Assembly (NCBI GenBank): GCA_944376125.1
Contig: CALWBQ010000025.1
Coordinates: forward strand, 1 to 64,000
Length of the DNA stretch: 64,000 nt
Direction: 5' to 3'
Source of the DNA: an uncultured Lachnospiraceae bacterium
Lineage (GTDB): Bacteria; Bacillota; Clostridia; Lachnospirales; Lachnospiraceae
A model generated the notes under the pieces. The model was given only the letters and a program-made list of their open reading frames with translations, had not been told where the DNA came from and did no database searches. Shown here piece by piece: positions 43,744 through 53,134 of the stretch. The first letter of the stretch is position 1, and each line of letters begins with the position of its first letter. Both the position numbers and the translations under genes were made by a program.

Positions 43744-44430
43744 GATTTCATGCCATTGCCGATAAGACGCATTCTTCTGTCGCTTTCTGAAGGCCTATTT
43801 TTTGGATTTTATTCAGTTTATGTTCTCGTTTTAAAACCGCGAATGTTCCTTCTGCCCATATCTTTCTAACCTGCATGCCCCTCATATAATCACTGATCCC
43901 TACTTTCTTGCTATTTCGATAAAAAGAGGGATAATAAGCACTCGCGTTGATTCTGACTATACCGAGATCTGTGGAATAAGCTGAAAAATTTGGGCAGTTT
44001 TTACATTGTTTTTTGAATGGCTATATAAACGGTAATAGTTCTGCATTGACTTTTTATAAATTAATTTCTGAAATGCTAAATATTCTCCCTGTCTACATAC
44101 AAAGCGATCTGTTTCTTCCTCATAATAGAATCCTTTTTTCATTGCATTGTTCTGATATTCACGGATAGCTGTATAACCTTGGACTCCTAATAACTCCATG
44201 ACTGGTGTCCACTGTCATCTCCGTCAGATAACCCAGCCCCTTTTTACGAGCCTGATGGATATAACCACACTCTGGATCTGTCCGGCTTTTTTAAAATTCT
44301 TTCTTTAGATTCGCCATAAGTTGTGCAGTATCTTCCCATTTACGTTTTACCTTTCCTGCTGTCGGGTATTCCATAGGGCATACATTTCTGTTTGTCAGGC
44401 TGCGATTTCGCTTCCCCCTCTTTTCGCCTG
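43744..44430 (-). pseudogene. Decayed IS1182-like transposase
   Basis: Pieces of a DDE transposase lie in several frames. A segment reading VKRKWEDTAQLMANLKK, then TDPECGYIHQARKKGLGYL, lies near 44200-44360. GYTAIREYQNNAMKKGFYYEEETDRFVCRQGE follows in another frame at 43957-44199. The C-terminal part near 43744-43950 has YYPSFYRNSKKVGISDYM and then KIWAEGTFAVLKREHKLNKIQ. The motif ALNLKR near the end is broken by a stop codon (A-stop-NLKR). At least one frameshift and two stops make it non-functional. The 5' limit is unclear. Confidence 0.8.
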
Positions 44431-44535
44431 TACCTCACGATACAATTTTGGGGAATCGCTAATGGTTCGTTGGTAGCACACCCTTATAAACTTTCACCGC
44501 AGACTAAAGGAATTCCTGTCATACCACACAAAAAA

Positions 44536-44555
44536 GAACGGCCATCACACCGTTC
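44536..44555 (-). terminator. Terminator of the sugar ABC-sulfatase operon
   Basis: GAACGG (44536-44541) and CCGTTC (44550-44555) form the stem, followed on the minus strand by TTTTTT. It lies right after the sulfatase stop codon. Confidence 0.75.
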
Positions 44556-44577
44556 TCTTTTCCTATAGATCAAATGT

Positions 44578-46047
44578 TTACAGCCCGTAGAACTCATACA
44601 ATTCTTCCGGCGCATCCATTTGCTCCATCCAGCTCTTCAGGCTCTTCCGCATTTTCTCTTCTATCTCCGGGAGAATAAGCGGCCTGTTCTGTCCGGGATC
44701 TTCTGACAGGTCAAAAAGCAGATCCCCAAACTCCCCCTGGACAGTCTGGAAATCATTGCCCATATTCCCGATCCGGAAGAGGGGATATCCCTTGGAAAAG
44801 CAGAATTCCCGTCCCATAGAAAGCCGGTATGGATTGGTTTCCTCCTGAATCCGCCTCCGCATAAAATGAAGACCTGCCATCGTATAGGCGTCAGGAGAAC
44901 CGCTCTTTCTGGGTGCCCTCATGTAAACATATCGGCCGTCCGTAATATTTATCTGGCCGCCAAACAATCCAAAAGCTGCTATCATCCTCTCTTCGCATCT
45001 CTTACCGTTTCGGATTGGCCGCCCTGTCATGTTCGCCGGCAGATCCAGGCCAAAGTAATCCAAAATTGTAGCCGGCAAATCCACTGTCTGTACCAGATCC
45101 CGGCTTGCTTTGACCTGGCTCCGATTTCTAGGATCGTAAAGAAAAAGCGGAATTCTCGCCACTTCATTGTAGTATGGCCCTGTATTTTTTCCAAGCCAGC
45201 CGTGTTCTCCCAAAAAGAATCCATGATCTGTATGGACAATCAGCATCGTATCATCCCACAATCCATATCGGTCCATTGCGTCCAAGACTCTCTCTAAGTT
45301 ATATGAGCAGAAGCTGACCAATGCCATGTTCTCTCTCCGGTATCTCTGGATCTTTTCCTCTGCAATTCCTTCTGACCTCCTGTAATCCGGCCAGTCAGAC
45401 TCCTGTCCCTCCGACGGCGGCAGGCCGTAGAGGCCGTGAAATGCTTCCGGCGCTGCAAACGGCTCATGGGGGTCAAAACTCTCAATATGAAGAAACCAGT
45501 TGTCTGACTGGTGATTTTCTTCTAAAAAATCCAGCCCCCACTGAAAGGTGACAGCCTGTGGATAGTCCTCCGTCTTTGCAAAATGCCTCCGGTTGACGGC
45601 ATCCTGAATCCGAAGTCTGGGAACTCTCCGGCCTCTGACAGCCGCTTCCAGCTCACTGGTATCGACCCTTCCATATACCGGATCCCCCTCCTGTCCTCTG
45701 GAAAACCGGAATGAATTGTATCTGGTGTGGTAAGCAAATCCCTCATCCTCCCAGTAGTGTGTATGGTCTGTCACCAGATGAGTATAGATCCCATTCTCTT
45801 TCAAAATTTCCGGCATGGAATCGTCAAAGGGCTCTAGCGCTGCCCACCGGCAATGGAGAAAATTTTCCCGTCCTGTATGCAGCTCCCTCCTGGCAGGAAT
45901 ACAGGGAAGACTGCCGGCATAACAGGAGTCAAACCTGGTGCAGATCTCTCCCAGCCTCTCAAACCCCGGCGCGATCACCTGCTGGTTTCCATAATTAGGG
46001 AGCATCCTTCTATTTAAAGAATCAAATGTTATCAGTATTGCTTTCAT
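44578..46047 (-). CDS. Cys-type sulfatase, cytoplasmic
   Basis: 489-residue type I sulfatase, which hydrolyses sulfate esters with a formylglycine made from the Cys in C-x-P-x-R: here Cys49 in CIPARRELHTGR. Metal and substrate residues are suggested by FDSLN (Asp9) and HTDHGFFLGEHG. There is no signal peptide, so the substrate must be imported; the ABC genes upstream are the obvious route. It overlaps the sensor kinase stop by 26 bp. The anaerobic maturase (anSME) is not in the window. It may desulfate sulfated sugars from mucin or glycosaminoglycans, but no glycosidase is nearby. Confidence 0.92.
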   Translation of the reverse strand: MKAILITFDSLNRRMLPNYGNQQVIAPGFERLGEICTRFDSCYAGSLPCIPARRELHTGRENFLHCRWAALEPFDDSMPEILKENGIYTHLVTDHTHYWEDEGFAYHTRYNSFRFSRGQEGDPVYGRVDTSELEAAVRGRRVPRLRIQDAVNRRHFAKTEDYPQAVTFQWGLDFLEENHQSDNWFLHIESFDPHEPFAAPEAFHGLYGLPPSEGQESDWPDYRRSEGIAEEKIQRYRRENMALVSFCSYNLERVLDAMDRYGLWDDTMLIVHTDHGFFLGEHGWLGKNTGPYYNEVARIPLFLYDPRNRSQVKASRDLVQTVDLPATILDYFGLDLPANMTGRPIRNGKRCEERMIAAFGLFGGQINITDGRYVYMRAPRKSGSPDAYTMAGLHFMRRRIQEETNPYRLSMGREFCFSKGYPLFRIGNMGNDFQTVQGEFGDLLFDLSEDPGQNRPLILPEIEEKMRKSLKSWMEQMDAPEELYEFYGL

Positions 46048-47821
46048 CCGTTGTTTCCTTTCCCTGATTGGTTCTGTCTACGGCCGGAAGAGTCACTGTC
46101 ACCGTCGTTCCTATGTTAAACATGCTCTCCGCATGGATGCCGTAAGGTTTCCCATACTCTAATTCTATCCGGCTCTGGATCAGCGCCAGCCCCTTGCCGC
46201 CGATAATATCTTCATTAATGTTGTCTTTTAGGCCAAATTGATTGATTCTGCGCACTTCCTCCTGATCCATGCCGATTCCGTTGTCCTGAACAATGAGCTT
46301 TAGGCAGCCATCTTCCAGAAAAGCCTTGACGCTGATGCGTATCTGTCCGATTTTGCGGGACAAGCCGTGCTTAAATGCATTCTCCACAACAGGCTGAAGA
46401 ATCAGAGGGATCATCTCCAATGTTTTCACCTGCTCCTCCATCTCTGTGGATATTTCCAGACGCTTCCCATAAGTTTTCTGAACAATAAAGAAGTAGTTGT
46501 TCAGGGCCTGCATCTCCTCCGCTACACAGACTTTCCGATTTTCATTCGCCAGATTGTAGCGCAGCAGAAGCCCAAAAGCATCCGTCACCTCTTCGATCTC
46601 CCGATTGTCCGATTCTACCGCTATATTGCTGAGGAGCTGCAGAACATTGTAGATGAAATGGGGGTTGAGCTGGAGCTGTAGGATCTTTAGGCGAGCCTCC
46701 TTCTCGCTCAGGTTCATTTGATATTCTTTTTTAATCAGATTGCGGATCATATTAATATTTTCGTGGCATTTCCGATACAGAGCGCCAATCTCATCATCTT
46801 TCTCATAGTAGACATCCAATTCAAAATGATCCGGAGTCACTGCCTCAAGGCCCTCTGTCAGTCTGCCTATGGGATTTGAAATTTTGCGGGTCAGGCTTGC
46901 CAGGATGCCGGCCAAGATTAGAAGGGCCAGCAGCGTATACCCTCCATAGACAGAAAGATTCGTAGTAAAATTCGAATACAGGCGCCTCAGAGGAATTGCC
47001 TTCACAACAATCCAGTCGGACCCTTCCCATTTGCTATATTCCACCAGGAACTGTTCATCCAGATTGATATGAAATGTCCCGCTGGTCTGGCGTTCTTCTA
47101 TCTTCTCCCGAATCACAGGAAGATAACTCTGAAGCTCCTCCCTGGAGCAGTAGCTCAGATCATGGCTGCTGTTAAAAATCATCACAGTCTCTTCTTCTGT
47201 CTTGAGATCCTCAATCAGATCCTCCCAAAAGCTCTCAGCCAGAGTATACTGGTATACGAAGGCAACCTTCCTCTTAAACGGCTGGGAAAAACCCGCCGTC
47301 ACACTGAGATCTCCGGACTGCCCCATCTGGTACTCATACCGGCCTGGCTCGGAAATTGCCTCCTGGATATTCTCTGGAACTTGGCTTTCCTCATAAAAAT
47401 TTACAAATGGAGTATTATTCACCAGGACATTCCGATCCATCGAGTACAGCCGGCCTGTTTCAGGCAGATAAAGCCGGACACTTTTAATATGGTAGGAATA
47501 ATAATAAAGATTGCTGAAAGAAATCCTCAGCTGATCCTCCAATCCTTCCTCTTCCCTCAGGCCCATGGCTGTATTCCACAAAAGCTGGCTGGACAAAATC
47601 GGCTTTGACGCCTCCTCCATCCCTGTAAAGTAGCTGTCCAGCCTGCTCTCAATACTTTTTAAGAGCATCTGGTTGTACTCCAGGTAATCTTTTTTTGACC
47701 TATAGAATGAAAAAGCGAAGAAGAGGGTCACCAGAATCATTACCATCACCACAAAAATGGCGGCAAAATCCCGAAACAGAATTTGAAACAGTGTCCTTCT
47801 GCCCTTTTTTCTCTTTCTCAT
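46022..47821 (-). CDS. YesM-type sensor histidine kinase
   Basis: 599-residue membrane sensor. It has a first membrane helix at about 20-40, an extracellular sensor domain, a second helix near 292-310, a HAMP segment (KISNPIGRLTEG), the His-kinase motif LQLNPHFIYN with His388, and an ATPase domain with DNGIGM. The pairing with an AraC-type response regulator and a family 1 binding protein is typical of carbohydrate ABC systems in Firmicutes. Confidence 0.94.
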   Translation of the reverse strand: MRKRKKGRRTLFQILFRDFAAIFVVMVMILVTLFFAFSFYRSKKDYLEYNQMLLKSIESRLDSYFTGMEEASKPILSSQLLWNTAMGLREEEGLEDQLRISFSNLYYYSYHIKSVRLYLPETGRLYSMDRNVLVNNTPFVNFYEESQVPENIQEAISEPGRYEYQMGQSGDLSVTAGFSQPFKRKVAFVYQYTLAESFWEDLIEDLKTEEETVMIFNSSHDLSYCSREELQSYLPVIREKIEERQTSGTFHINLDEQFLVEYSKWEGSDWIVVKAIPLRRLYSNFTTNLSVYGGYTLLALLILAGILASLTRKISNPIGRLTEGLEAVTPDHFELDVYYEKDDEIGALYRKCHENINMIRNLIKKEYQMNLSEKEARLKILQLQLNPHFIYNVLQLLSNIAVESDNREIEEVTDAFGLLLRYNLANENRKVCVAEEMQALNNYFFIVQKTYGKRLEISTEMEEQVKTLEMIPLILQPVVENAFKHGLSRKIGQIRISVKAFLEDGCLKLIVQDNGIGMDQEEVRRINQFGLKDNINEDIIGGKGLALIQSRIELEYGKPYGIHAESMFNIGTTVTVTLPAVDRTNQGKETTDESNTDNI

Positions 47822-47849
47822 TCCACATTTCCTCCCATATGCTTCTTTT

Positions 47850-48671
47850 TTATCCCTTCACCGCTCCTTCCATCACACCGGCCATGATCCGCTTCTGCAT
47901 CAGCAGATAAAAGATCAGAATGGGGATCGAAGAAATGACGCCTGCTGCCAGCAAAAGATTCCACCTGCTGGAAACCAGCTCCCTGTAAAAAATCAGCTGA
48001 GACAAGGCAATCGTAGTATTATCCTTATGAGTCAGCAGAACCAGCGGCAGCGTAATATCATTCCAGAACTGGAGAACGTAGAGCACCGTCACAGTGGTCG
48101 TCACCGGCTTCAGCAGCGGAAAAACGATTCTCCAGTAGAGATTCAGCCCGCAGCAGCCGTCCATTCTTGCTGACTCTTCCAGCTCCATGGGGATCCCCTT
48201 GACAAACCCATGGTATAGAAGAACTGCCATGGCCCCGGACATCCCGATATAAATCGGGATTAAGGCAAAGGCTTTATCCCTCATGCCAAAAATCTGCGTC
48301 ACTCTGACGATAGGGATCATAATTGTCTGAAACGGCACCATCATGGACAGCAGTATCAGCACCAAGAGGGCGCCGGACAGCCATGTTTTTGTCCGGGAAA
48401 GGATATACCCGATCATAGATGCAGTGACAATGACTCCTGCCACCGAGACCACTATGATCACAACTGTATTCAAAAAAACCACCGGCAGATTTGTGGTATA
48501 GTATACCTCAACGTAATTGCCCCACTGAAGTTTCTCCGGAAGCTGTGCCGGCTGCAGCAGAATCTCCTGAAATGTTTTCAGAGAATTGATCACAATGATT
48601 GCCAGCGGGCTGATAAAGAGGACCGCGAGGGCTGCCCACAAAAGATTTAGAGCCCATTTTTTCCATTTCAT
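47850..48671 (-). CDS. Sugar ABC transporter, permease (MalG type)
   Basis: 273-residue permease with six membrane helices. The EAA loop is ELEESARMDGCCGLNLYWRIVFPLLKP, as in MalG-like sugar permeases. It overlaps the other permease by 4 bp. No ATPase gene is in the operon, so a shared MsmK-type ATPase elsewhere is expected. Confidence 0.94.
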   Translation of the reverse strand: MKWKKWALNLLWAALAVLFISPLAIIVINSLKTFQEILLQPAQLPEKLQWGNYVEVYYTTNLPVVFLNTVVIIVVSVAGVIVTASMIGYILSRTKTWLSGALLVLILLSMMVPFQTIMIPIVRVTQIFGMRDKAFALIPIYIGMSGAMAVLLYHGFVKGIPMELEESARMDGCCGLNLYWRIVFPLLKPVTTTVTVLYVLQFWNDITLPLVLLTHKDNTTIALSQLIFYRELVSSRWNLLLAAGVISSIPILIFYLLMQKRIMAGVMEGAVKG

Positions 48672-49546
48672 ACCGCCTCATCCTCCTTTTTCTTAAAGAA
48701 AAACAACTGAATTCCTGTTATGATCAGGATCACAACCGTAAACAGGATCGCCTTTGCGCTGGCATATCCAAATCGGTAAGTCTCAAAGGCTTCCCGGTAA
48801 ATGTTCAGACTGACACTCTCTGAATAATATCCGGGGCCTCCCTGGGTCAGTGTCATCAACAGCGGAAAAATTTTCAGGCTGTTTATAAGAGACAGAAAAA
48901 CCCCAGATGTGATCGCCGGCATAATCAGAGGCAGCGTAATATAGCGGAACATGCCCATTCCATAAGCTCCGTCCATGACTGCGGCTTCTCTGATTGAATT
49001 GTCGATCCCCTGTATACCGGCTATATATATAATCATATTGTACCCTGCAGACACCCATATCCGGACCAGCACAACAGTATACAGGACAATATTTTTGTCA
49101 TTCAGCCAGCTGATTTCAAAAATTTTCCACCCGGTTTTCCTGTACAGTCCGATATTCAGTGTCCCCAGAATAAACTGCCACATAAATCCGATCGTCGCCA
49201 GATTTAAAACATTAGGAGCGAAAAATACACTTCTCAAAAAGCGGTTTCTCCTATTGTCCCGAACCAGGCAGACCGCCAGCAGCAGACTGATCAGATTTAC
49301 GGCAACCGTATAGATGGCAGAATACTCAAATGTAAAAGCGAATGAGTGCAGGAATCGCTCATCGCGAAAGCAGCGGATAAAGTTATCCAGCATCACAAAC
49401 GAATAGTCGGTCGCCATCCCATCCCAGTCTGTAAATGCGTACCAAAACCCCATCACCATGGGAACCAGGAAAAACATCGTATACATAATTAAAAAAGGTA
49501 TCGCAAACAGGAAAAAATTCCATCTCTTGTTGTCTGAGTTCAGCAT
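48668..49546 (-). CDS. Sugar ABC transporter, permease (MalF type)
   Basis: 292-residue permease. The EAA loop DNSIREAAVMDGAYGMGMFRYITLPLIMP marks it as the MalF-type partner of the next permease. It lies 64 bp downstream of the binding-protein gene. Confidence 0.94.
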   Translation of the reverse strand: MLNSDNKRWNFFLFAIPFLIMYTMFFLVPMVMGFWYAFTDWDGMATDYSFVMLDNFIRCFRDERFLHSFAFTFEYSAIYTVAVNLISLLLAVCLVRDNRRNRFLRSVFFAPNVLNLATIGFMWQFILGTLNIGLYRKTGWKIFEISWLNDKNIVLYTVVLVRIWVSAGYNMIIYIAGIQGIDNSIREAAVMDGAYGMGMFRYITLPLIMPAITSGVFLSLINSLKIFPLLMTLTQGGPGYYSESVSLNIYREAFETYRFGYASAKAILFTVVILIITGIQLFFFKKKEDEAV

Positions 49547-49609
49547 CCCATTCTCCTCCTTTTTGCAAACCGGACTGCTGCTAAAGCATCAGTCCGGCCA
49601 TCGGTCGCA

Positions 49610-50959
49610 TTACTGCATATTTTCTATATGCTGTGTGTAGCTGCGCTGGAGAAGTGCCGCCGCCTCATCTGCAGTCATATCCGGATCCAGCATAAATTCC
49701 TGGATACTCTCTCCCGGCTCAAAGCCGTTGGGCAAAATTCTGGTAAAGAACTCTGCCGTTTTATCTGCTGCCAAAGGTGCTTCCAGTGACGGATCGTAAG
49801 TCACAACTTCCTCAAATCCCTTCAGGCCGCTGGGCAGCGCATTTTTCACAAAAAACTCATTTGTCGGCTTCCGGTAATCACAGAAAAAGCTCAAAAATGT
49901 GTCCACTGCTTCCGGATATTTCGTGTGGGCATTTACATTTAAGACCAGATTATAATCTTCCGCAAAGACGGCGTCCTCTGGATCCTCCGATACAGGAAGC
50001 GCAAACATGCCGATATTCAAATCCGGCGACAGCTCTCTCAACTGTGAGATTGTCCAGTCACCCATAATCAGCATCGCCGTCTCTCCAGCCGCAAAAAGCG
50101 TGTTGTGAGTCGTATAGTCCGTATCCTCTGGCCTGGGCTGGCTGTTGTTTTTGACGATCTCATACAGGCGGAAAATATCCTTTACCCGGTCATTTTCAAA
50201 AGAATAGGCCCCGCTGGTCACATCTTCCTGGGTCAGCCCCTGCTCCTCTACTGATTTATAAAGAGACTCTGAGCCCCCGTATGTCATGTAGAAAGCCAGC
50301 TGACCTGCATCCCTGTACTGTGCAGAGAACGGGTAGATACCCTCCGCCTCTAATGGCTTCAGCTTTTCCACCACTGCCTCCAGTTCACTCAGCGTCTTCG
50401 GAATCTCTGTAATTCCCGCTTTCTCAAAAATGTCTTTATTGTAAAAGACACCGTAAATCTCCGTCTGAACAGGAACAGCGTACAGCCCTCCATTGTACGA
50501 TACTGCCGGCTTAGCCTCATCCAGAATAAATGATGCGCAATTCCAGGATGTCAGATCCATCAGATGGCCGGCATCCGCATACTGCGGAATCTTAGACTGA
50601 GAAATGTGTGTGATGATATCCGGCGCATCATCCACTGCCAGAGCCGCCCACAGGGATGCCTCCCAATCCTGAGTGTTCGTCTGAAAGTCTACGTAAACCT
50701 CATCCTGAGCTTCATTAAAAATCTGGACAGCTTCTGCAAACAATTCATTCTTATTTGCTCCATGATTCTCAAACCGGATAACTGTTTTTTCCCCGCCGCC
50801 GGCCTCCTGCTGCGTCTCTGCCGCTTGGCTGGCTGCGTCTGCCGATGGTGTCCCGGCCGGCGATGTCTGTGTATCTGCCGGTGCGGAAGACTGGCTGCAC
50901 CCGCTGACCGCAAACATTGCTGCTAATGTCAAGCACCACATTTTTTTGTGTTTTTTCAT
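49610..50959 (-). CDS. Sugar ABC transporter, binding lipoprotein
   Basis: 449-residue extracellular solute-binding protein, family 1. It has a signal peptide with lipobox VSGCS, an Ala/Thr/Gln/Ser-rich linker, then the binding domain (YGVFYNKDIFEKAGI; ETAMLIMGDW). The cargo is unknown. The sulfatase in the same operon suggests a sulfated mono- or oligosaccharide. Confidence 0.94.
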   Translation of the reverse strand: MKKHKKMWCLTLAAMFAVSGCSQSSAPADTQTSPAGTPSADAASQAAETQQEAGGGEKTVIRFENHGANKNELFAEAVQIFNEAQDEVYVDFQTNTQDWEASLWAALAVDDAPDIITHISQSKIPQYADAGHLMDLTSWNCASFILDEAKPAVSYNGGLYAVPVQTEIYGVFYNKDIFEKAGITEIPKTLSELEAVVEKLKPLEAEGIYPFSAQYRDAGQLAFYMTYGGSESLYKSVEEQGLTQEDVTSGAYSFENDRVKDIFRLYEIVKNNSQPRPEDTDYTTHNTLFAAGETAMLIMGDWTISQLRELSPDLNIGMFALPVSEDPEDAVFAEDYNLVLNVNAHTKYPEAVDTFLSFFCDYRKPTNEFFVKNALPSGLKGFEEVVTYDPSLEAPLAADKTAEFFTRILPNGFEPGESIQEFMLDPDMTADEAAALLQRSYTQHIENMQ

Positions 50960-51068
50960 TTAATATCCCCTCCAATTTTTGATATCTCCATCTTACCATA
51001 GGCGTACTGTATCACATTAGGAGGATTTTGACCAAAAAAGGGAGAAAATTGACAATCTGACTTCTTCT

Positions 51069-51785
51069 CTATTTCAGATATTTTTGAGGGGTCTTTCCGT
51101 ATTTTTCCTTAAACAATCTGGCGAAATAACTATTGTCCGTAAACCCTACTTTTTCGCATGTTTTTTGGGATGAAAAGCCTTGGGCCAGCAGCACTCTGGC
51201 CCTTTCCAATCTCAGGTCATTTAGGTAGCGGATCAGCCCTACCCCATATTCTTTTTTAAATTCTCTGGAAATATATTCCCTGCTGTAGTGGAATTTTTCG
51301 GACAACAGCCCTAATGTCAAAGGTTCTGTATAAAAAGCGTCTATATAGCTTTTGATCGCCTCGATTCCTGTCGCCTCCGCATCTGCCGCCTGCAGGCGAA
51401 CAATCCCATCCTGCTCTTCGCTAAGTCTTGTCAGAATCTCATGGACATGTTTTCGGTTCACCGGTTTCAGCAGATAATCCACAGAACCGTACTGAATTGC
51501 CTTCCTTGTGTATTCAAAATCATCGTACCCGCTGACAATAATGGTCTTCACATGGCGGCCTTCCTCCATCAGAAGTGTCAGCAGCTCCTTGCCTCCCATA
51601 CCCGGCATCTCCATATCCAAAAACATAACGTCCGGATGCCCATTCTTTAAAATTTCCTGGGCTTCCAGGCCATTGGCTGCCTCCATCACATGTGCATTTT
51701 CCGCCGCCGGCACTTGCTGGCAGAAATGCCTGATTGTTTTTCTTGTCCTGGGATCATCTTCCACAATCAAAATCTGGTCTATCAT
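51069..51785 (-). CDS. Response regulator with AraC-type DNA-binding domain
   Basis: 238-residue response regulator: an N-terminal receiver domain (ILIVEDDPRTRK; phosphoacceptor Asp in VMFLDMEMPG) and a C-terminal AraC helix-turn-helix pair (LGLLSEKFHYSREYISREFKKEYG; SSQKTCEKVGFTDNSYFARLFKEKYGKTPQKY). I take the ATG start MIDQIL, as the longer frame begins at a TTG. It is first in the sugar operon and partners the YesM-type kinase. Confidence 0.93.
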   Translation of the reverse strand: MIDQILIVEDDPRTRKTIRHFCQQVPAAENAHVMEAANGLEAQEILKNGHPDVMFLDMEMPGMGGKELLTLLMEEGRHVKTIIVSGYDDFEYTRKAIQYGSVDYLLKPVNRKHVHEILTRLSEEQDGIVRLQAADAEATGIEAIKSYIDAFYTEPLTLGLLSEKFHYSREYISREFKKEYGVGLIRYLNDLRLERARVLLAQGFSSQKTCEKVGFTDNSYFARLFKEKYGKTPQKYLK

Positions 51786-51870
51786 CCGTGTCCCCAACTC
51801 CCCTTCTGCGGTATAAAAATCGCCGCAGTCCCCGTTTTACCGGAACTGCGGCTGAATTTCCTGTTTTATT

Positions 51871-52440
51871 CTACTCCGGCCCCAACTTCCCCTCATGGTA
51901 ATGTTTCCGGCAGAGGGCCGTGTACTTATCATTGCTCCCCAGAACCACCTGGGGTCCGGTTCGGACGATTTTTCCATTCTCCCCGAAACGAACCGTGCAG
52001 CTTGCTGAACGGCCGCACCAACAGACCGTCTTTACCTCCTCAATCCGGTCCGCCCAAGCCATCAGCCACATGCTTCCCTCGAAAAACTCTTCCTTAAAAT
52101 CTGTCCGGAGGCCATAGCAGATCACCGGTATATCCAGATCATCCACGATATGCACCAGAAACTCCACCTGTACTTTGCTGGCAAACTGAGCTTCATCCAC
52201 TATAATACAGTCGTAGGACTTCAGAGCCTCATCCTCCATCTCCACCAGCTCTTCCAGATAAATTCCTTCGCCCTCCAGCCCGATGCGTGAGCGCAGAACC
52301 CGGTCTCCATCCCTTGAGTCGATTTTAGGTTTTACCAGCAGAGCTTTCTTCCCGCGCTCCCTGTAATTGTATTCTACCATCAGGGCATTGGCCGTTTTAG
52401 AACTCCCCATTGCCCCGTATCGAAAATGCAGCTTTGCCAT
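51871..52440 (-). CDS. tdk: Thymidine kinase
   Basis: Salvage enzyme that phosphorylates thymidine. The 189-residue type II enzyme has the P-loop RYGAMGSSKTANAL, the DEAQF motif, and zinc-ligand cysteines around CWCGRSASC and LCRKH. It lies between the response regulator and a DUF5721-like gene, both on the same strand, but 23 bp or more apart. Confidence 0.96.
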   Translation of the reverse strand: MAKLHFRYGAMGSSKTANALMVEYNYRERGKKALLVKPKIDSRDGDRVLRSRIGLEGEGIYLEELVEMEDEALKSYDCIIVDEAQFASKVQVEFLVHIVDDLDIPVICYGLRTDFKEEFFEGSMWLMAWADRIEEVKTVCWCGRSASCTVRFGENGKIVRTGPQVVLGSNDKYTALCRKHYHEGKLGPE

Positions 52441-52463
52441 CTCTGTCTCCTTTATATCCGTTC

Positions 52464-52961
52464 TTATTCCTCAATGTACAGTATTTCCTTTTCCTTAAAA
52501 AAACTGCGGAGCGCCTCATCCCACTCTCTGTCCACAGACTTATCTAAGGTAAAAAATTCCAGGGATGTAGCAGTTGTGACAACCATCCTGCCGTCCTCAT
52601 AGCGAATGTTCAGGCACAGCCCCTGGATGGTCTCCGGCGCAATCTCCAGACCGCTTTCCCGCATCAGTTTTCCTGCATCCTCCGGCTTTAACTGCAGAGC
52701 GATAGAAAAACTTTCCGGGAGTTTTTTCCCTTTAATCAGAAAAAAGCAGACCGGCCTCAGCATTTTCCAGGCTGACAATTCCTTACTTTCCAGCTGCTCT
52801 CTCTCTTCCTCTGTGTAATAACCTGCCCGGATATGGCCATCGATCTCAAAACGGTTAAAGGTCACTATCGAGATTTCCCTGACCAGAAAATGGTCAAAAT
52901 CCTCTCTCAGAAACAGCTTTTCCGTAAACAGCCTGATATCCTCAATTTTTAACGCTACCAT
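52464..52961 (-). CDS. DUF5721-like protein
   Basis: 165-residue protein, start at the ATG after GGAGGAGAAACC, 21 codons inside the longest frame. It resembles the DUF5721 family: an N-terminal segment ALKIEDIRLFTEKLFLREDFDHFLV and a strand-rich core (EISIVTFNRFEIDGHI). Its function is unknown. It lies 23 bp before tdk and may share its transcript. Confidence 0.75.
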   Translation of the reverse strand: MVALKIEDIRLFTEKLFLREDFDHFLVREISIVTFNRFEIDGHIRAGYYTEEEREQLESKELSAWKMLRPVCFFLIKGKKLPESFSIALQLKPEDAGKLMRESGLEIAPETIQGLCLNIRYEDGRMVVTTATSLEFFTLDKSVDREWDEALRSFFKEKEILYIEE

Positions 52962-53134
52962 GGTTTCTCCTCCCGGTAAGTTTTCAGTGCAGACAGCACC
53001 CTCCGTCCCACACTGACTGTACATTCTATTTTACTCTACCATATCAAATGGCCCATTGCAAGACGGCACCGAAAATGGTATCATTAGGACTTAGCAAATA
53101 TACTGCATGAGCATCTAATGTCAGGAGGTCTACT

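Noticed and set aside
43200..44570. Intact gene in the 1.4-kb gap
   Set aside because: The only protein-like text is a broken transposase in several frames with stop codons.
46022..51785. Complete sugar utilisation locus with its own ATPase and glycosidase
   Set aside because: No ATPase or glycosidase gene is found; a shared ATPase encoded elsewhere is the likely partner.
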